64,000 bases of DNA, from positions 992,001-1,056,000 of the forward strand of contig CAVQYQ010000005.1 of assembly GCA_963718195.1 (NCBI GenBank), written 5' to 3'. Source of the DNA: MADRE3 sp963718195. Lineage in GTDB: Bacteria > Desulfobacterota > Desulfobulbia > Desulfobulbales > Desulfocapsaceae. Below the pieces are notes generated by a model. The model made no database searches and was not told the DNA's origin. It saw only the letters and a list, made by a program, of their open reading frames with translations. The position numbers were made by a program, and so were the translations under genes. Position 1 is the stretch's first letter. Every line of letters starts with the position of its first letter. Shown piece after piece: positions 17,311-25,819 of the stretch.

Positions 17311-18102
17311 ATGAACGCTAAAATCACGGTAAACAATATAGAAATCAGCTATCGACTTGACGGTCCTGAACAGGGCCAGGTCGTTCTGCTCAGTAACAGC
17401 CTGATGTCAAATTTTTCAATGTGGGATGCCCAGATAGAGGCACTTGCAGACAATTACCGAGTTCTGCGATATGATCAGCGCGGCCATGGTGGAACACAGA
17501 CGACGCCAGGCCCCTACAGTATCGATCTCCTGAGCGAAGACGTCAACGGGCTTATCGATGCCCTCGGCATCAGTTCAGTGCATTTTGTCGGGTTGTCCAT
17601 GGGCGGTTTTACCGGGCAGCTTTTTGCTTTCAAATATCCTGATAAAGTCCGATCGCTCTCGCTCTGCGACACCGCCTGTGTCATGCCGCCAAAGTCTCTC
17701 TGGAACGAGCGCATCGAAGCAGCTCGAACTCACGGAATCAAAGCATTAATGGAGGGAACCCTGGAACGATGGTTCACGCCACCTTTTCACCAGGCTGGAG
17801 CGCAACAGCTGGCAAAGGTTCGCGAGATGATCCTCGGTACCGGTGTTGAAGGCTATGTTGGCTGCGCCCAGGCAATCCGGGATATGAATATATGCGATAA
17901 TCTCGGTGGGATTTCAGCCCCGACCCTGGTCCTGGTCGGCGAAGACGATCCTGCCTGCCCTGTCTCTGCGGCAAGAGCGCTCTACGATGGAATAATTGGT
18001 TCAAAACTCGTGGTGATACGGCATGCAGCACACCTTCCAAACATCGAGCAGACTGAGATTTTCAACACCACTCTGATCGATTTTCTCAGCCAGCATCAAT
18101 AA
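17311..18102 (+). CDS. Alpha/beta hydrolase, 3-oxoadipate enol-lactonase-like
   Basis: The 263-residue protein has the full alpha/beta hydrolase triad: nucleophile Ser in GLSMGG (~residue 95), Asp in VGEDDPACP (~215) and His in HAAHLPNIEQ (~243). The oxyanion region LSNSLMSNFSMWD and the strand VLRYDQRGHG match PcaD-type 3-oxoadipate enol-lactonases of the beta-ketoadipate pathway. In an anaerobe the true substrate may be another lactone or ester. It lies 50 bases after the VOC gene and 20 bases before the MFS gene, so an operon is likely. Confidence 0.85.
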   Translation: MNAKITVNNIEISYRLDGPEQGQVVLLSNSLMSNFSMWDAQIEALADNYRVLRYDQRGHGGTQTTPGPYSIDLLSEDVNGLIDALGISSVHFVGLSMGGFTGQLFAFKYPDKVRSLSLCDTACVMPPKSLWNERIEAARTHGIKALMEGTLERWFTPPFHQAGAQQLAKVREMILGTGVEGYVGCAQAIRDMNICDNLGGISAPTLVLVGEDDPACPVSAARALYDGIIGSKLVVIRHAAHLPNIEQTEIFNTTLIDFLSQHQ

Positions 18103-18124
18103 AGACTCGTGTGATCACTGTAAC

Positions 18125-19339
18125 TTGAAAAAGAACACCTTACTTATTATCTGCTTTTTCTTCGGTCATGCGATATTTCATTTCATGGGACAGAGTTTTG
18201 CCGTGCTGCTGCCCTCTATCCAGCAGACATTTCTCGTTACCCCGATACAGATTGGAGCCCTGATCACCACCAGGGAAATTGTCTCTGGCTTTATTGCCCT
18301 TCCCGGGGGAATGGTGTCAGATTATTATGCCCGCTACCGCGCCTTTATCCTGACCATCTGTATCGTCGTGTTTGCAGGCGGTTGGTTCATCATTGCAGTA
18401 ACCCCAGTCTACTCTTTTCTCTATCTCGGCATGCTGCTGATTGCTGCGGCCAGTGCCATCTGGCATATGCCGTCCATTATCGAACTTGGTAACCGTTTTC
18501 CAGACAAGCGTGGGACCGTTTTCGCCATCCACGGAGCCGGTGGTAGCAGTGGAGATATCATCGGGCCGATGGCAACCGGTATATTGCTTGCCTATTTCTC
18601 GTGGCGTGAAATTCTCTCTATCTATATCGTCCTTCCCCTTATCATGGCAATATGGACCTTTTTGTTGCTGAGAGGACTCTACCGTGACCAGAATGACCAG
18701 GAGGATAACCCGACCAGCGGGGAGCAGGCATCCCCCCTGGAACAGGTGCAGGTCTCATGGCAGATACTGAAAAGCACTGATATCTGGAAGGTTAACATCG
18801 TTGCTGGACTGCGCAGTATGTGTTTTGCTGTTCTTATAACTTTTCTTCCCATTTTCATGCATGACAGCGGCTTCAGTTCACGCTCAATCGGGTTTCATTT
18901 TGGGCTTCTCTGGACAATCGGCCTGCTGGTCAGCCCGCTCATGGGATATCTGTCTGACCGATTCGGCAGGAAGATCGTTCTCGTCCCCGCCCTTCTCTAC
19001 TCGAGCACACTGGTTACCCTACTTGCCTTTTTCGGCACAGGCGGAATGTTTACCGTCTTGATCATACTCCTCGGGGTCAGCATCAGGAGTGACTATTCTC
19101 TGATCAACGCCACGCTCATCGATATGGTCAAGGGGCGAGTGGAAAACACCATGCTCGGCATCCTGACATTCTGCCGTAGTCTGATGGGCGCAGCCGCCCC
19201 GCTGATTGCCGGTGCCCTCTACCAATATAGCGGCATGCGATCCACCCTGTTGTTTGTTGGTGTACTTTTTCTTTTTGCAGGAATTATTTTCGCTCTGGTC
19301 AAGATAGAACCAGAAGGAAGTTTACCCGAACAGGTATAA
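18125..19339 (+). CDS. Major facilitator superfamily permease
   Basis: This is a 404-residue membrane protein with about 12 helices split by a hydrophilic loop near residues 190-215. The loop between helices 2 and 3 (GGMVSDYYARYRA) and its repeat in the second half (GYLSDRFGRKIV) are the MFS signature. Translation appears to start at TTG 18125, because the first helix (TLLIICFFFGHAIFHFMGQ) begins right after it; the next ATG would cut into that helix. The ribosome-binding site is weak. It probably moves the compound handled by the neighbouring hydrolase and VOC protein, or its product. Confidence 0.9.
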   Translation: MKKNTLLIICFFFGHAIFHFMGQSFAVLLPSIQQTFLVTPIQIGALITTREIVSGFIALPGGMVSDYYARYRAFILTICIVVFAGGWFIIAVTPVYSFLYLGMLLIAAASAIWHMPSIIELGNRFPDKRGTVFAIHGAGGSSGDIIGPMATGILLAYFSWREILSIYIVLPLIMAIWTFLLLRGLYRDQNDQEDNPTSGEQASPLEQVQVSWQILKSTDIWKVNIVAGLRSMCFAVLITFLPIFMHDSGFSSRSIGFHFGLLWTIGLLVSPLMGYLSDRFGRKIVLVPALLYSSTLVTLLAFFGTGGMFTVLIILLGVSIRSDYSLINATLIDMVKGRVENTMLGILTFCRSLMGAAAPLIAGALYQYSGMRSTLLFVGVLFLFAGIIFALVKIEPEGSLPEQV

Positions 19340-19542
19340 AAGAGCGTCTCTTGCCCTGCTGAAATTGTTTTACAACCACTGACGGAATGGAAAATGAGGA
19401 AGGCCGACTCACCGTTTGACTAAATTGAGTCGTTATATTATTTGTGACACCAGTGATGAAAAGAATTGTTAAGGTGCGGTTATCATTCTCATTGCCCAAA
19501 ACGTGCTGCAGAACGATTACATCTTCATGATAAAGATGAGCT

Positions 19543-20130
19543 ATGACACATGATATGAAGAACGAACTGGCATCGCTTGATCTTGGCACTCAGGTCAAGA
19601 ATCTTCGTAACATACGGGCGATGACCTTGAAGGATCTGTCTGTCATGACCGGTCTTTCCAAGGCGAACCTGTCCCAGATTGAGAACAATCTGGTTACCCC
19701 TCCGATCGCCACTCTGCTCAAAATTTCAACCGCTCTCGGTGTTTCCATAGGTCACTTTTTCCAGCAGTCGGTGCAGGATTCAAGCGTCGTCGTGGTCAGA
19801 AAGTCAGATCGCTACGGGGTGGCCAAAGGACCCCATATATCACACGTCGGTTACCAATACGAGCCGCTGGCATATCCCAAGATTGATAAAAACATGGAAC
19901 CCTTTATTGTCCATATGGTGGAACGGGAGGCAGACGATATCGTTTACAATAACCATCGCGGCGAAGAATTCCTGTTCGTTCTCGATGGTACTTTGGAATT
20001 CAGATGCGCCGACACGCTTGTTACCCTCAATGAGGGAGACAGCCTCTATTTTGATTCGAGTATACCCCACGGTTACCGCGGCATTGGCGGAGCCGCCAAG
20101 AGTCTCGTTGTCATTTACCGACCTGACTGA
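19543..20130 (+). CDS. XRE-family regulator with C-terminal cupin domain
   Basis: The N-terminal HTH (residues ~12-70: VKNLRNIRAMTLKDLSVMTG, then SKANLSQIENN) is of the XRE/Cro type, and the C-terminal ~75 residues form a cupin barrel (GEEFLFVLDGTLEF ... DSLYFDSSIPHGY). Such two-domain proteins sense a small ligand and control nearby transport or catabolic genes. It lies 200 bases after the MFS gene and 360 bases before the oxidoreductase genes, so either may be its target. Confidence 0.92.
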   Translation: MTHDMKNELASLDLGTQVKNLRNIRAMTLKDLSVMTGLSKANLSQIENNLVTPPIATLLKISTALGVSIGHFFQQSVQDSSVVVVRKSDRYGVAKGPHISHVGYQYEPLAYPKIDKNMEPFIVHMVEREADDIVYNNHRGEEFLFVLDGTLEFRCADTLVTLNEGDSLYFDSSIPHGYRGIGGAAKSLVVIYRPD

Positions 20131-20487
20131 AAATTTCTGCTTATTCTCAAATCGACCGGTCCAACCACACGAGTCAGCTTAAGCTGTTTTTTTCGACTCT
20201 GTATATCGTTTCAACGTAAACCAAATAGAAAGAGATTTTGTTCACTATAGGCTAAATATATTTATTCCATTCCGTCGTATAGATTTCCCCCCTTACACTG
20301 ATTATATTTATCTATATACTTGTTATTATATGTTTTAAATATTTTACTTACCGATCATTTTGTTTGGGTATAATAAATTTAGTTATGTTATAATAAACTA
20401 TATTTAGAACTACTGAGTACCCCACTGAAGGTGCTTTATTTACAGTGCTCACGCTGCACCCCGACTCGTGTGAGGAGGAGGTCTCAG
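20131..20487. other. AT-rich regulatory gap before the oxidoreductase operon
   Basis: This 357 bp region is markedly AT-rich after 20200 and must hold the promoter of the oxidoreductase operon. TATAAT occurs at 20369-20374 and again near 20389, but no good -35 box is spaced correctly. No gene was seen. Confidence 0.45.
20171..20199 (+). terminator. Weak terminator candidate after the XRE-cupin gene
   Basis: The palindrome CAGCTTAAGCTG (20175-20186) is followed at once by seven Ts, and GAGTC/GACTC flank the unit. The stem is short (4-5 bp), so termination is uncertain. Confidence 0.35.
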
Positions 20488-20757
20488 ATGGCAAGGAAAA
20501 TCAAAGGTACCGTCACCATTTCTGTCGATCGCTGCAAAGGGTGTGGTCTTTGCACGGTCGCCTGTACGCTTGATCTGCTCAAGTTATCAGACACTGAATT
20601 AAACGCTTGCGGATATCATCCTGTCTTTATTGAACCAGGGGACGATTGTATCGGTTGCGGTAACTGTTTTTTGATGTGTCCCGATTATGCAATTACCGTT
20701 GAACGCTTCGTGTACCAAGGAGAGTGCTATGGCCAGGACATTGATGAAAGGCAATGA
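20488..20757 (+). CDS. korD: 2-oxoacid:ferredoxin oxidoreductase, ferredoxin (delta) subunit
   Basis: This 89-residue protein has two [4Fe-4S] motifs, CKGCGLCTVAC and CIGCGNCFLMC. It is the small electron-carrying subunit of a four-subunit 2-oxoacid:ferredoxin oxidoreductase and passes electrons from the thiamine-diphosphate site to soluble ferredoxin. The ATG at 20488 is supported by GAGGAGGAG eight bases upstream; the frame's upstream extension is not protein-like. It overlaps the next gene by 29 bases. Order delta-alpha-beta-gamma is typical of Kor/Vor-type enzymes. Confidence 0.9.
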   Translation: MARKIKGTVTISVDRCKGCGLCTVACTLDLLKLSDTELNACGYHPVFIEPGDDCIGCGNCFLMCPDYAITVERFVYQGECYGQDIDERQ

Positions 20758-21799
20758 AGCCCTTGCCGAAGCTGCAATAAGAGGTGGGTGTACACATTTC
20801 TTTGGATATCCGATTACCCCCCAGAATGAAATTCCGGAATATCTGGCCAGGGAGCTGCCAAAGAACGGTGGTGTTTACCTCCAGGCGGAGAGCGAGGTGG
20901 CGGCGATTCACATGGTTTATGGCGCTGCCGCTTCAGGTGGCCGGGTGATGACCTCGTCATCTTCTCCAGGGATCGCGCTGATGCAGGAAGGTCTGTCGGT
21001 GCTTGCCGCAGCTCAGCTTCCCTGTGTCGTTGTTAATGTGCAGCGGGCAGGACCTGGAATTGGCGGAATCCAGCCAAGTCAGGCTGATTACTACCAGATG
21101 ACAAGAGGTGGCGGAAACGGTGATTATCGAATCCCCTCGCTCGCCCCGGCTACCATCCAGGAATCTGTGGAAATGATGCTCGAGGCATTTGAAATTGCTG
21201 AACACTATAGGACTCCCGTCTACATTGTCAGCGATGGCATGCTTGGACAGATGATGGAGCCGGTTGAATTCAAGAAGCGGACCCAGAAACCAGTCCCAAC
21301 AAAAGCGTGGGCAGCTGTTGGTCATAATGGAAAAAGAAAGCCGCTCGTCGTAAAAACCATGTCGCTGGTGCCTGAAATTCTCGAGGAGAACAACAGAAAG
21401 CTTCAGGAAAAGTATCGAAAGATTGAAGCGTCGGAATACCAGTACGAACGGTTTCGCACCGAACAGGCAGAGGTCGTTCTGGTTGCCTATGGCTCCACCT
21501 CCAGGATTGTCAAGGATGCCATTGTGCTCCTGGCTCAATCAGGTATCAGGGCTGGCCTCATCAGGCCCAGGACCCTCTGGCCGTTTCCAGCCGAACCGCT
21601 TACCAGGCTCAAGCGCGTATGCAAACAGATCGTCTGCGTAGAGATGAACCATGGCCAGATGATCGATGATGTCCGGCTCGCTGTTGGTGACCACTTACCC
21701 GTCAGCTTCTACGGCAGGTCCGGTGGTGTGATCCCAACACCAGCAGAGATAGCAGAACATATAAAAGGACTGATTAAACAGGGGGTGACCGATGTCTAA
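20729..21799 (+). CDS. korA: 2-oxoacid:ferredoxin oxidoreductase, alpha subunit
   Basis: The 356-residue alpha subunit begins at ATG 20729 behind AAGGAGA and carries the KorA pattern: GYPITPQNEIPEYL, AESEVAAIHMVYGAA, TSSSSPGIALMQEG and the C-terminal domain II with MNHGQM. In the holoenzyme it joins the beta subunit to bind thiamine diphosphate, oxidatively decarboxylating a 2-oxoacid with CoA and reducing ferredoxin. The substrate, 2-oxoglutarate or a branched-chain 2-oxoacid, cannot be assigned from sequence alone. Overlaps on both sides show a tightly packed operon. Confidence 0.93.
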   Translation: MARTLMKGNEALAEAAIRGGCTHFFGYPITPQNEIPEYLARELPKNGGVYLQAESEVAAIHMVYGAAASGGRVMTSSSSPGIALMQEGLSVLAAAQLPCVVVNVQRAGPGIGGIQPSQADYYQMTRGGGNGDYRIPSLAPATIQESVEMMLEAFEIAEHYRTPVYIVSDGMLGQMMEPVEFKKRTQKPVPTKAWAAVGHNGKRKPLVVKTMSLVPEILEENNRKLQEKYRKIEASEYQYERFRTEQAEVVLVAYGSTSRIVKDAIVLLAQSGIRAGLIRPRTLWPFPAEPLTRLKRVCKQIVCVEMNHGQMIDDVRLAVGDHLPVSFYGRSGGVIPTPAEIAEHIKGLIKQGVTDV

Positions 21800-22535
21800 A
21801 GTATTTACCAAGACCCCGGGGTTGCAAGACCAGGCTACCCATTATTGTCCCGGCTGTACGCATGGCATCATCCATCGCCTTGCCGCTGAAGCGCTCGTTG
21901 ATCTCGATGTTCTTGGTGATGCTGTCGGCTGCGCCTCAGTCGGCTGTTCGATACTCTCCTATAACTACCTTAACGTGGACATGATTGAATCTGCCCACGG
22001 TCGCGCTCCTGCTGTTGCAACAGGGGTAAAGCGGGTCAACCCGGATAAAGTCGTTTTTACCTACCAGGGAGATGGGGACCTGGCTTCCATTGGCACTGCT
22101 GAGATCATCCATGCCGCACATCGCAGCGAAAATATAACCGTAATTTTTGTCAACAACGCCATATATGGCATGACCGGCGGACAAATGGCCCCAACGACCC
22201 TGGTCGGACAGAAGACGACAACAGCACCGGAAGGACGAGATGTTTCCCATTGTGGCAGCCCCCTGAGAATTTCCGAAATGTTTGCCGAGATTCCCGGGGC
22301 GAGTTACATCGCCAGGGTCTCTGTCCATACCCCGAAACAGGTTCGCCGGGCCGCCCGGGCAATAAAAACCGCATTTGATTACCAAATACAGGGTCGGGGG
22401 TTCACCATGGTAGAGGTGTTGTCAACCTGTCCGACCGGTTGGGGGCTGAGTCCGGTTGATGCGCTCAAATGGCTCGAGGAACATATGATCCCCTACTATC
22501 CACTCGGGGTTTATAAATCATTGGAGGACAACTAG
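21792..22535 (+). CDS. korB: 2-oxoacid:ferredoxin oxidoreductase, beta subunit
   Basis: This 247-residue thiamine-diphosphate subunit shows HYCPGCTHG at the N-terminus, the cysteine-containing CASVGCSIL, and the TPP-binding GDGDLASIGTAEIIHAA with NNAIYGMTGGQMAPTT, which are the hallmarks of the beta subunit. It overlaps korA by eight bases and ends directly before korC. It makes the catalytic core together with the alpha subunit. Confidence 0.94.
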   Translation: MSKVFTKTPGLQDQATHYCPGCTHGIIHRLAAEALVDLDVLGDAVGCASVGCSILSYNYLNVDMIESAHGRAPAVATGVKRVNPDKVVFTYQGDGDLASIGTAEIIHAAHRSENITVIFVNNAIYGMTGGQMAPTTLVGQKTTTAPEGRDVSHCGSPLRISEMFAEIPGASYIARVSVHTPKQVRRAARAIKTAFDYQIQGRGFTMVEVLSTCPTGWGLSPVDALKWLEEHMIPYYPLGVYKSLEDN

Positions 22536-23105
22536 ATGATTTCTCAAAAATTGATCTGTGCTGGGTTTGGCGGACAAGGAGTGATGTCACTTGGCCAGTT
22601 GCTCGCCTATGGTGGCATGTTAGAAGGAAAAGAAGTCTCCTGGATGCCTTCGTATGGCCCGGAAATGAGAGGGGGTACGGCCTATTGCTGCGTCAACATA
22701 TCTGACAGACCGATTGGCTCGCCGCTCATTGCTGACGACGCCAGCTGTGCAATCGTCATGAATTTGCCATCCTTTAAAAAGTTTGAACCGCGGGTTGCTC
22801 CGGGAGGCGATCTGCTGGTAAACAGTTCGCTGATCGATCAGCTCAGCTGTAGAAACGACATCCATGTTCACTACATCCCTGCCAACGAGGAAGCAGTGGC
22901 ATGCGGTAATGTGAAAATGGCAAACATGGTAATGCTGGGCGCCTTTCTTGAGTTGACCGGAATCGTTCATCGCTCCAGTATCGTAAACGCTTTCAAGAAA
23001 GTATTTGGCAAAAAGGCAGCCCAGCTGCTCGGTAAAAACCAGAAAGCACTGCAAAGAGGAGCGGAATTTATCCGCAGCCAGGTTCCGTTAAGCGCAGCTG
23101 TTTAG
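22536..23105 (+). CDS. korC: 2-oxoacid:ferredoxin oxidoreductase, gamma subunit
   Basis: The 189-residue gamma subunit begins right after the korB stop and has the signature GFGGQGVMSLGQLLA followed by SYGPEMRGGTAYC. This domain binds CoA or shapes the active site in pyruvate:ferredoxin oxidoreductase relatives. It completes the operon; a convergent coiled-coil gene follows. Confidence 0.93.
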   Translation: MISQKLICAGFGGQGVMSLGQLLAYGGMLEGKEVSWMPSYGPEMRGGTAYCCVNISDRPIGSPLIADDASCAIVMNLPSFKKFEPRVAPGGDLLVNSSLIDQLSCRNDIHVHYIPANEEAVACGNVKMANMVMLGAFLELTGIVHRSSIVNAFKKVFGKKAAQLLGKNQKALQRGAEFIRSQVPLSAAV

Positions 23106-23165
23106 AGCGGTTTTACTGATCAGCCAATTACAGATAATCTTCGCCAGTTTTACCCCTCAATGAAT

Positions 23166-23471
23166 CTACAAGAGCTTACGAATGCGTTTAAATCCCGCTT
23201 TGAGCTCTTCTGCTGCTATTGTAAGTGCTGCGCCTGTATTTTCGGCTGTCTGCTCGACCTCATCGGTAAGTGGCTTATGCCTGGCAAGAAAGGAATCCCA
23301 CTCTTTTTCCAGTCTTTCTAGTTCCTGCTTCGCCTCTGCCTTGCCAAGATGCGCCTTCAATTTCACTTCATCGTTCAGCTGCTCGATTTCCGCCTTGATT
23401 TCAGCTATTTTACTTTTCATGTCTACCATCACTGACCCCCGTTCATCTAATAAAGATAAATATTCTGTCAT
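23166..23471 (-). CDS. Coiled-coil hypothetical protein
   Basis: The 101-residue product is highly charged, with heptad-like leucines from ~residue 20 to 65 (KIAEIKAEIEQLNDEV and ELERLEKEWDSFL), so a coiled coil is likely. The end (ELKAGFKRIRKLL) is amphipathic. A ribosome-binding site AGGAG stands 3 bases before the ATG at 23471; an internal ATG at 23429 is an alternative. The function is unknown. Confidence 0.65.
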   Translation of the reverse strand: MTEYLSLLDERGSVMVDMKSKIAEIKAEIEQLNDEVKLKAHLGKAEAKQELERLEKEWDSFLARHKPLTDEVEQTAENTGAALTIAAEELKAGFKRIRKLL

Positions 23472-23593
23472 ATACTCCTGTATCTTCGGCGAACAAAAAG
23501 ACCAATAAATTTATCAGTCCACTCGCATTGTCGCTTCAACCATGTAAATATAACAACGCTGAGAGTTTGTGGTAGTTGAAATATTGAAGATTA

Positions 23594-24166
23594 ATGCGGT
23601 TCGCGCCCGGGGAAACGAAATTGGAAATAAGAACGTCCACCACATCAGATATGGCAAATATCGAGCAAATCCATTTCAAGGCTTTTGGAAGTGATGAAGG
23701 CAGCGAAATTGTCCTTCTTGTCAGGAGTTTATTTAAGGATAAAACGGCTCTGCCATTACTATCCCTTGTTGCACTGGTTAACGATCAGATTGTCGGCCAC
23801 ATCCTGTTTTCAAACGCCCATATCGTCGGTACGGCCAAATCTGTTTCAGCAAGAATTCTTGCCCCACTTGCTGTCTCTCCTGAATTTCAAAATTCAGGCA
23901 TTGGGGGCAGCCTGATAGAAAAAGGTCTTCAGTCCCTGGAAGAAGAAGGAGTAGATCTGGTGTTTGTCCTTGGGCATCCGGATTACTATCCTCGTTCAGG
24001 ATTCAAACCGGCAGGAGATCGAGGGTTCAGCGCCCCTTATCCTATCCCTGAGAAAAATGCTGAGGCATGGATGGTGAGAACCTTACCGACCGGGAGCGCA
24101 GAAAGCATGGAGGGAGAGGTTCAGTGTGCGGATGCACTCAATCGTCCTGAATTATGGCGTGAGTAA
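23594..24166 (+). CDS. GNAT-family N-acetyltransferase (YhbS-like)
   Basis: The 190-residue protein fits the GNAT fold of acetyl-CoA-dependent acyltransferases. It has the strand LVALVNDQIVGHILF, motif A around LAVSPEFQNSGIGGSLIEKG (the pyrophosphate loop), and YYPRSGFKPAGDRG of motif B. YhbS-type members are small stand-alone enzymes with unknown acceptors. A TTG near 23621 might be the true start, since the fold begins there. The gene stands alone upstream of the giant adhesin. Confidence 0.85.
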   Translation: MRFAPGETKLEIRTSTTSDMANIEQIHFKAFGSDEGSEIVLLVRSLFKDKTALPLLSLVALVNDQIVGHILFSNAHIVGTAKSVSARILAPLAVSPEFQNSGIGGSLIEKGLQSLEEEGVDLVFVLGHPDYYPRSGFKPAGDRGFSAPYPIPEKNAEAWMVRTLPTGSAESMEGEVQCADALNRPELWRE

Positions 24167-24415
24167 AGAAACAAAATATCAAAATACTTGTATAGACAAA
24201 CGTTTAAGGTGCCGATATATAGTGATCGGATTATAATAACGATTCTTAAATATTGAGAACACCCGGACATCTGTGGTACTATTTTATAGCCCAGCCAGGC
24301 CTATATAGCTGATTTTATCCTATTAAATCAGAGGAAAAGAGAGAATTGCAAAATTGAACAAACGCAGATTTTCTCATACCTGGAACATGATTGAACATTT
24401 AATTGTGGATATATA

Positions 24416-25819
24416 ATGAAAAACCGCCCCTTGCTATTAGAGCAGCTCGAAGAGCGAATATTCCTTGATGCAAACCCGCTTATAATCGATGTTCCTGTTG
24501 AAAATCCGGATACTGGGCTTGTTGAAGCGAGTCCCTCCCAGGATTTTGTTGACGGCCCAGCACCTGATGCAGCAGATCAGGAAACTGTTGATGAGGCAGA
24601 ACAGGAAAACCTGGTCCAGGCTCTGGATGAAGCTATAGATAGCAGCGACCCTGTAAACGATAACCCTGCAGAAGATGAAGACAGCAGCGAATCTGCCATC
24701 GCTCCAGCAACTAACGACGAAAATGATCAAACAGTTGTGGGAGAAGACACAGGAACTGACCAGGCTGTTGACAGTGCATTGTCTGAAAGTACTGATGAAG
24801 CAGAACCAGGCGGCTCCCAGATCATTGTTGTCGACTCGAAGGTGTATGATCATGAGACGCTTATTGAAGAGATCAGATCCACAACGAGTGCAGAGAGCAG
24901 AGACAGTGAGGTGCTTGTTATTGGGGAACAGGAGTCAGGAATTGAACGGGTTACCGACCTGTTGAGTGAAAGGGAGGACATAGGAGCGCTTCATATTTTT
25001 TCTTATGGTGGTGATGGCACGATATCCTTAGGAACCGATGAGCTGAACAATGAATCATTGGCAGGATATGGTGACCAGCTTCAAAGCTGGGCGACTGGCC
25101 TCAACGAGACCGGCGACATTCTGCTGTATGGGTGTGATATTGCCCAGACCGAAGAAGGGCAGAGCTTTGTCCAGCAGATAGCCCAATACACCGGAGCCGA
25201 TGTTGCCGCATCGACTGACAGCAGTGGAAACACTTCTTCTGGGGGAGACTGGGATCTGGAATATCAATCTGGATCTATTGAAACAGCATCTGTTTTCGGA
25301 CAAGAGGATGCGGATGGGTGGCTCGGTGTTTTAGACCCGACTCCGACCGCTACAATCTCTATGCCCGCTGAAGGGCTCATCGAGGAAAATATCGATTTTA
25401 CCGTCAGTTTCACCAATGGCGGACTATCCGGAGAAGTGGGCTATGGTCCGTATATGGACGTATATGTGCCGGCAGGCCTCAATGTTCAGTCCGATCCTGC
25501 CTACGGTAACGCCGGACTCAACTTCCAGAAATTTACCTGGGATGACAGCACATTAACCTGGAATGACGGTGCGGGCACTGTCATTGCGCCTGGCGTTGAC
25601 AATCATCCCTTCGATTCACTGGGCAGCGTGATACCCGTTGATCCGGGTACAAACAGCGGAGATCAGTGGTTTGTTCTCGAGCTCCCTTTCGGTTCCTTTA
25701 CCCCGGAGCAACCGAGTGCTGATATCACTTTTTCCGCTGAGCTCGACGAAGATGCTGTGTCGGCATCGATGGTGTCAATGATGACAGCAGTGGCTATGCA
25801 CCTGGTGATGCCACGGTAG
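24416..25819 (+). CDS. Giant adhesin, N-terminal segment with LEPR-like tag and DUF4347
   Basis: This open stretch covers the N-terminus of the surface protein. Residues 1-21 hold the tag with LEQLEERIFLDANP, followed by ~110 very acidic residues. Residues ~134-303 are DUF4347: strand IIVVD, ALHIFSYGGDG, DILLYGCDIAQ, then TGADVAASTDSSG and GGDWDLEY. In other DUF4347 proteins as I recall them, the first motif reads SHG; here the histidine is Tyr197. The final residues after the frame change near 25763 are spurious; the real chain continues in the neighbouring frame as IDGVNDDSSGYAPGDATVG. Confidence 0.85.
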   Translation: MKNRPLLLEQLEERIFLDANPLIIDVPVENPDTGLVEASPSQDFVDGPAPDAADQETVDEAEQENLVQALDEAIDSSDPVNDNPAEDEDSSESAIAPATNDENDQTVVGEDTGTDQAVDSALSESTDEAEPGGSQIIVVDSKVYDHETLIEEIRSTTSAESRDSEVLVIGEQESGIERVTDLLSEREDIGALHIFSYGGDGTISLGTDELNNESLAGYGDQLQSWATGLNETGDILLYGCDIAQTEEGQSFVQQIAQYTGADVAASTDSSGNTSSGGDWDLEYQSGSIETASVFGQEDADGWLGVLDPTPTATISMPAEGLIEENIDFTVSFTNGGLSGEVGYGPYMDVYVPAGLNVQSDPAYGNAGLNFQKFTWDDSTLTWNDGAGTVIAPGVDNHPFDSLGSVIPVDPGTNSGDQWFVLELPFGSFTPEQPSADITFSAELDEDAVSASMVSMMTAVAMHLVMPR

